Origin: Ophiosphaerella korrae
Taxonomy: Eukaryota > Ascomycota > Dothideomycetes > Pleosporales > Phaeosphaeriaceae
Length of the DNA stretch: 56,980 nucleotides
Assembly (NCBI GenBank): GCA_028456385.1
Contig: JALNQF010000263.1
Span: 1-56,980, forward strand
Reading direction: 5' to 3'
The translations under genes and the position numbers were made by a program. Positions 54,818-56,980 of this stretch are shown here, one piece after another. The first letter of the stretch is position 1, and the number at the start of each line of letters is the position of its first letter. The notes below the pieces were generated by a model. The model saw nothing but the letters and a program-made list of their open reading frames with translations. It was not told where the DNA came from and did no database searches.

Positions 54818-55257
54818 TATTATAGCTATAATAATAGAAGACTAATTTAAACTAGTTAGCCTTACTATAGATAATAAAAGTACGTATAACCTATAGGGTA
54901 ATAAACTTAGCTAGGAAACTAACTATAATAGAGATACGTAATAGATTTACAATTTGTAATTTTAGTAAATATAAAGTATAAAGTTAGGCACGTAATAGAT
55001 TTATAATTTGTAATCTTAGTAAATACAAAGTATAAAGCTAGCTAAGAGACGTAAGTATATAGTTAGTAATAAATACCTATTATTAGGATAGTATTAGTAA
55101 TTTAATTGTTAACTACAAGTAATATTACAAGATAGTTATAAAATATCTTCTATTATTTATAGTATATTGTAGATTATAATATAAACTTTTATTATTACCT
55201 CTTAATCTACTAATACCCTTTAGGCTATAGGAAGTTAACTCTAGTAAGCCTATTACA
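54818..55257 (+). repeat. 3' LTR of the Gypsy element
   Basis: 440 bp, same length as the 5' LTR and collinear with it, including the internal duplication. Ends in TTACA followed by TTTTTT. Confidence 0.9.
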
Positions 55258-55859
55258 TTTTTTCTTAATTTTATATAGTCCTATTTTTATATAATCTAAT
55301 CTTAAGCTTATTTATTTACTCTTAATATTTCTTTATATTAACTATACTTTTTCTCTTTCTCTAAATTAGAGTTTTTCTTAGTATTTCTTATTATAGTACT
55401 TTACTATTTAATCCTATAGGAATTCTATATCCTATTATAGCTAATTGTATATCTCTTTAAGTCTATTAGTAAAATTTTCTCTTCTTAGGAACTAAGATAC
55501 TTTAAATCTTAGTATCTAATATATATTAGTGTTAATAGGGCTTCGTTTGCTGTAGAAGCTTATAGAGAAACTAGGATACGCTAGCGTATAGGGTTAAGTA
55601 AGGAAAAGTAAAGAGTATTTATTTATATCTTACTTTATACGTAGTAAGAGTATATATTATATATACTTAATTCTATATATAGGCTAAAAGGCTTATACGT
55701 CTTGTTGCCCCTAACGTTGTGCGTAATAGCTTAGCTATTAGCCTAAGTTGTTACGTATAGATAATTAGAGTTAAATCTATAGTTTATAAAGATAAGTAAT
55801 ACTCTTATTACTATATTCTTTGCGCTATTACATACTAGCTATACTATAAGTAGTAGTTA

Positions 55860-56140
55860 TACCTAGTGTAGTAGAGTATTATAAAGAAAGGAATAGTAAA
55901 AAGAAGGTAAGTAGTTACTAGGGAAATATAAGTACTAAAGGCTTATAAGGAGGCAAACTATTAAGGAGGAAAGGTAAGAGAGGATAGCTAATAGGCCCTT
56001 AGGTTGTAGGATATAACTTATAGGAGGGTAAATAATATTTAGAGTTAGTTTAGCTAATAAAGTTTAAGATCCCTAAGACTAATAAGCTCTTAGGCCCTAA
56101 ATCTATATTAGGTATACAACCCTATAATAAATAGTAACTA
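55860..56140 (+). repeat. RIP-mutated repeat, inverted copy of 45660-45935
   Basis: Near-identical to the reverse complement of 45660-45935, with one insertion of about 13 bp (around 55975) and scattered transitions. Confidence 0.7.
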
Positions 56141-56202
56141 ATGTAAAACTTAAACCTATAACCTTAGCCTTAAGAGCGCTAGCTTACGCACTATTACGTA
56201 AG

Positions 56203-56296
56203 GTATAGGAATAGATATAGGAATAGATAGGTATAGGAATAGATATAGGAATAGATAGGTATAGGAATAGATATAGGAATAGGTATAGGAATAAGT
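56203..56296 (+). repeat. 28-bp tandem repeat built from 6/12-bp subunits
   Basis: Units of GGTATAGGAATAGATATAGG plus AATAGATA, slightly over three copies, the last one shortened. The simple AGGAATAGATAT pattern could be a RIP-altered coding linker of low complexity. Confidence 0.75.
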
Positions 56297-56980
56297 ATAT
56301 ACATAAAACTAAGGATAAGCTAACTTATTTTATATAGGAATAAGTATAGTATAAGTATAAGTATAAAAATAGGAATACGCTATAAATATATAGAGCCTAA
56401 GACCTAAGAGGCTATAAGTAGTACAAAAGGTAGGTAGCGTAACTAGCTAAAAATAAAGAAGCTAATAGGAAATATTAGAGAAGCTCCTAATAAGCCCTTA
56501 GGCACCTAATAAATAGCTAGTAGAAGTATAGACAATAGGAATATTAAAATAGAAAAATAACTAGCAAGAAAATAGTAAAGATAGAATAGAATAATAAGTA
56601 GTATAGTAAGAAGAAATAGCCTAGTAGTAGTAAGTAGTATACTATAATTATAGACAAATAACGTATAAAGAGAGAAGTAAAAGAAAGAATATTATAAGGA
56701 AATCCTAAGCTATAAGATCTAACCTATTATCTAATAAAGAGACTATACTAAGGCTATTTCTCTACTAGCTAAGAACTTCTTTGTATAACTTAAGACTTCT
56801 AAACCTAATACCTAAAGGACTATAGGATATACCTAAAAGAATTAGTATACTAATAATAGATAATAGCTCTACTATCCTAAATATACCCTAACTAATAATT
56901 AAGATATCTTTAGAGATATTTAGCTAGCTTATAGTAGCTATTAAAATAATAGTAGAATAGAGTAGTAGAGTATATATTAG

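Larger units (their letters stand above)
48237..55257 (+). mobile_element. Complete but dead chromodomain Gypsy (Ty3-type) LTR retrotransposon, 7021 bp
   Basis: Bounded by two 440-bp LTRs and by TTTTT on both sides (48232-48236 and 55258-55262), a plausible 5-bp target duplication. The plus-strand interior is a full gag-pol order in one main frame interrupted only by stops. The canonical TG start of each LTR is now TA, and the CA end is TA in the left copy but CA in the right, as expected from CpA-directed RIP. A purine-rich tract (AAAAAAAAAAATAG) precedes the 3' LTR. There is no intact protein, so it is immobile. Confidence 0.9.
55258..56980. other. RIP island continues; another decayed element
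   Basis: AT-rich and CA/TG-poor throughout. A plus-strand copy of the 45.66-45.94 kb repeat is at 55860-56140, and a tandem repeat at 56203-56296 follows it. Some conserved GC words (TTGTTGCCCCTAACGTTGTGCG, about 55703) are less mutated than their surroundings. No LTR pair is visible, so this element runs past the window end or is truncated. Confidence 0.5.

Noticed and set aside
1..56980. tRNA, rRNA or other structured RNA genes
   Set aside because: I looked for cloverleaf A/B-box patterns and rRNA words on both strands and found nothing convincing.

Overview
The window looks like a piece of accessory or subtelomeric chromosome from a filamentous ascomycete (Pezizomycotina; I cannot fix the class). 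The signs are short GT..AG introns of about 50-185 nt, gene families that are essentially fungal (DUF3723, PNP-type N-domains of fungal NLR-like proteins, hAT, pogo and chromodomain Gypsy transposons), and heavy repeat-induced point mutation (RIP). Most genes are broken; only a few look intact.

Region 1 (1-25.5 kb) is a pseudogene graveyard. In order it holds a PNP/UDP-phosphorylase-like plus DUF3597 relic (+), a pogo transposase tail (-), a dynamin-like GTPase (-), a patatin relic (-), one apparently open hypothetical gene (8998-9756 +), an unrecognised broken ORF (-), a nearly full-length decayed cytosolic-type cysteinyl-tRNA synthetase (+), a hAT fragment (-), an alpha/beta-hydrolase (-), a flavin amine oxidase (-), a DUF3723 gene (-) and a fungal kinase-like gene (+). 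The lesions are in-frame TAG/TAA/TGA codons, often at Trp or Gln positions as RIP would produce, plus small indels and a few larger deletions.

Region 2 (25.5-33.8 kb) is repeat-rich: direct and tandem duplications, GC-rich inverted copies, and a second hAT N-terminus. It also carries an intact nucleoside 2-deoxyribosyltransferase-like gene (29888-30373 -) and a probable hypothetical gene (30908-31.64 kb -).

Region 3 (33.8-40.5 kb) is the best-preserved part. A four-exon class 3 lipase (33850-35395 -, 449 aa, catalytic triad visible) and a six-exon protein of unknown function with a ZZ-like zinc-binding region (37032-40015 +, 824 aa) both splice into unbroken frames. A 193-bp Tc1/mariner-type MITE lies between them, and a small convergent gene overlaps the 3' end of the second.

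Region 4 (about 41.6-57 kb) is an extreme RIP island in which CpA/TpG dinucleotides are almost eliminated. It contains a complete but dead chromodomain Gypsy element (48237-55257, two 440-bp LTRs, gag-protease-RT-RNaseH-integrase-chromodomain readable in one frame through many stops), a Ty1/Copia-type RT relic on the minus strand, and other inverted repeat copies.

Functionally the window does not read as one pathway. Several relics belong to families that recur in fungal self/non-self recognition genes (PNP domain, patatin, dynamin-like, DUF3723), so one reading is a decayed allorecognition-type neighbourhood beside a retrotransposon island; that is inference.
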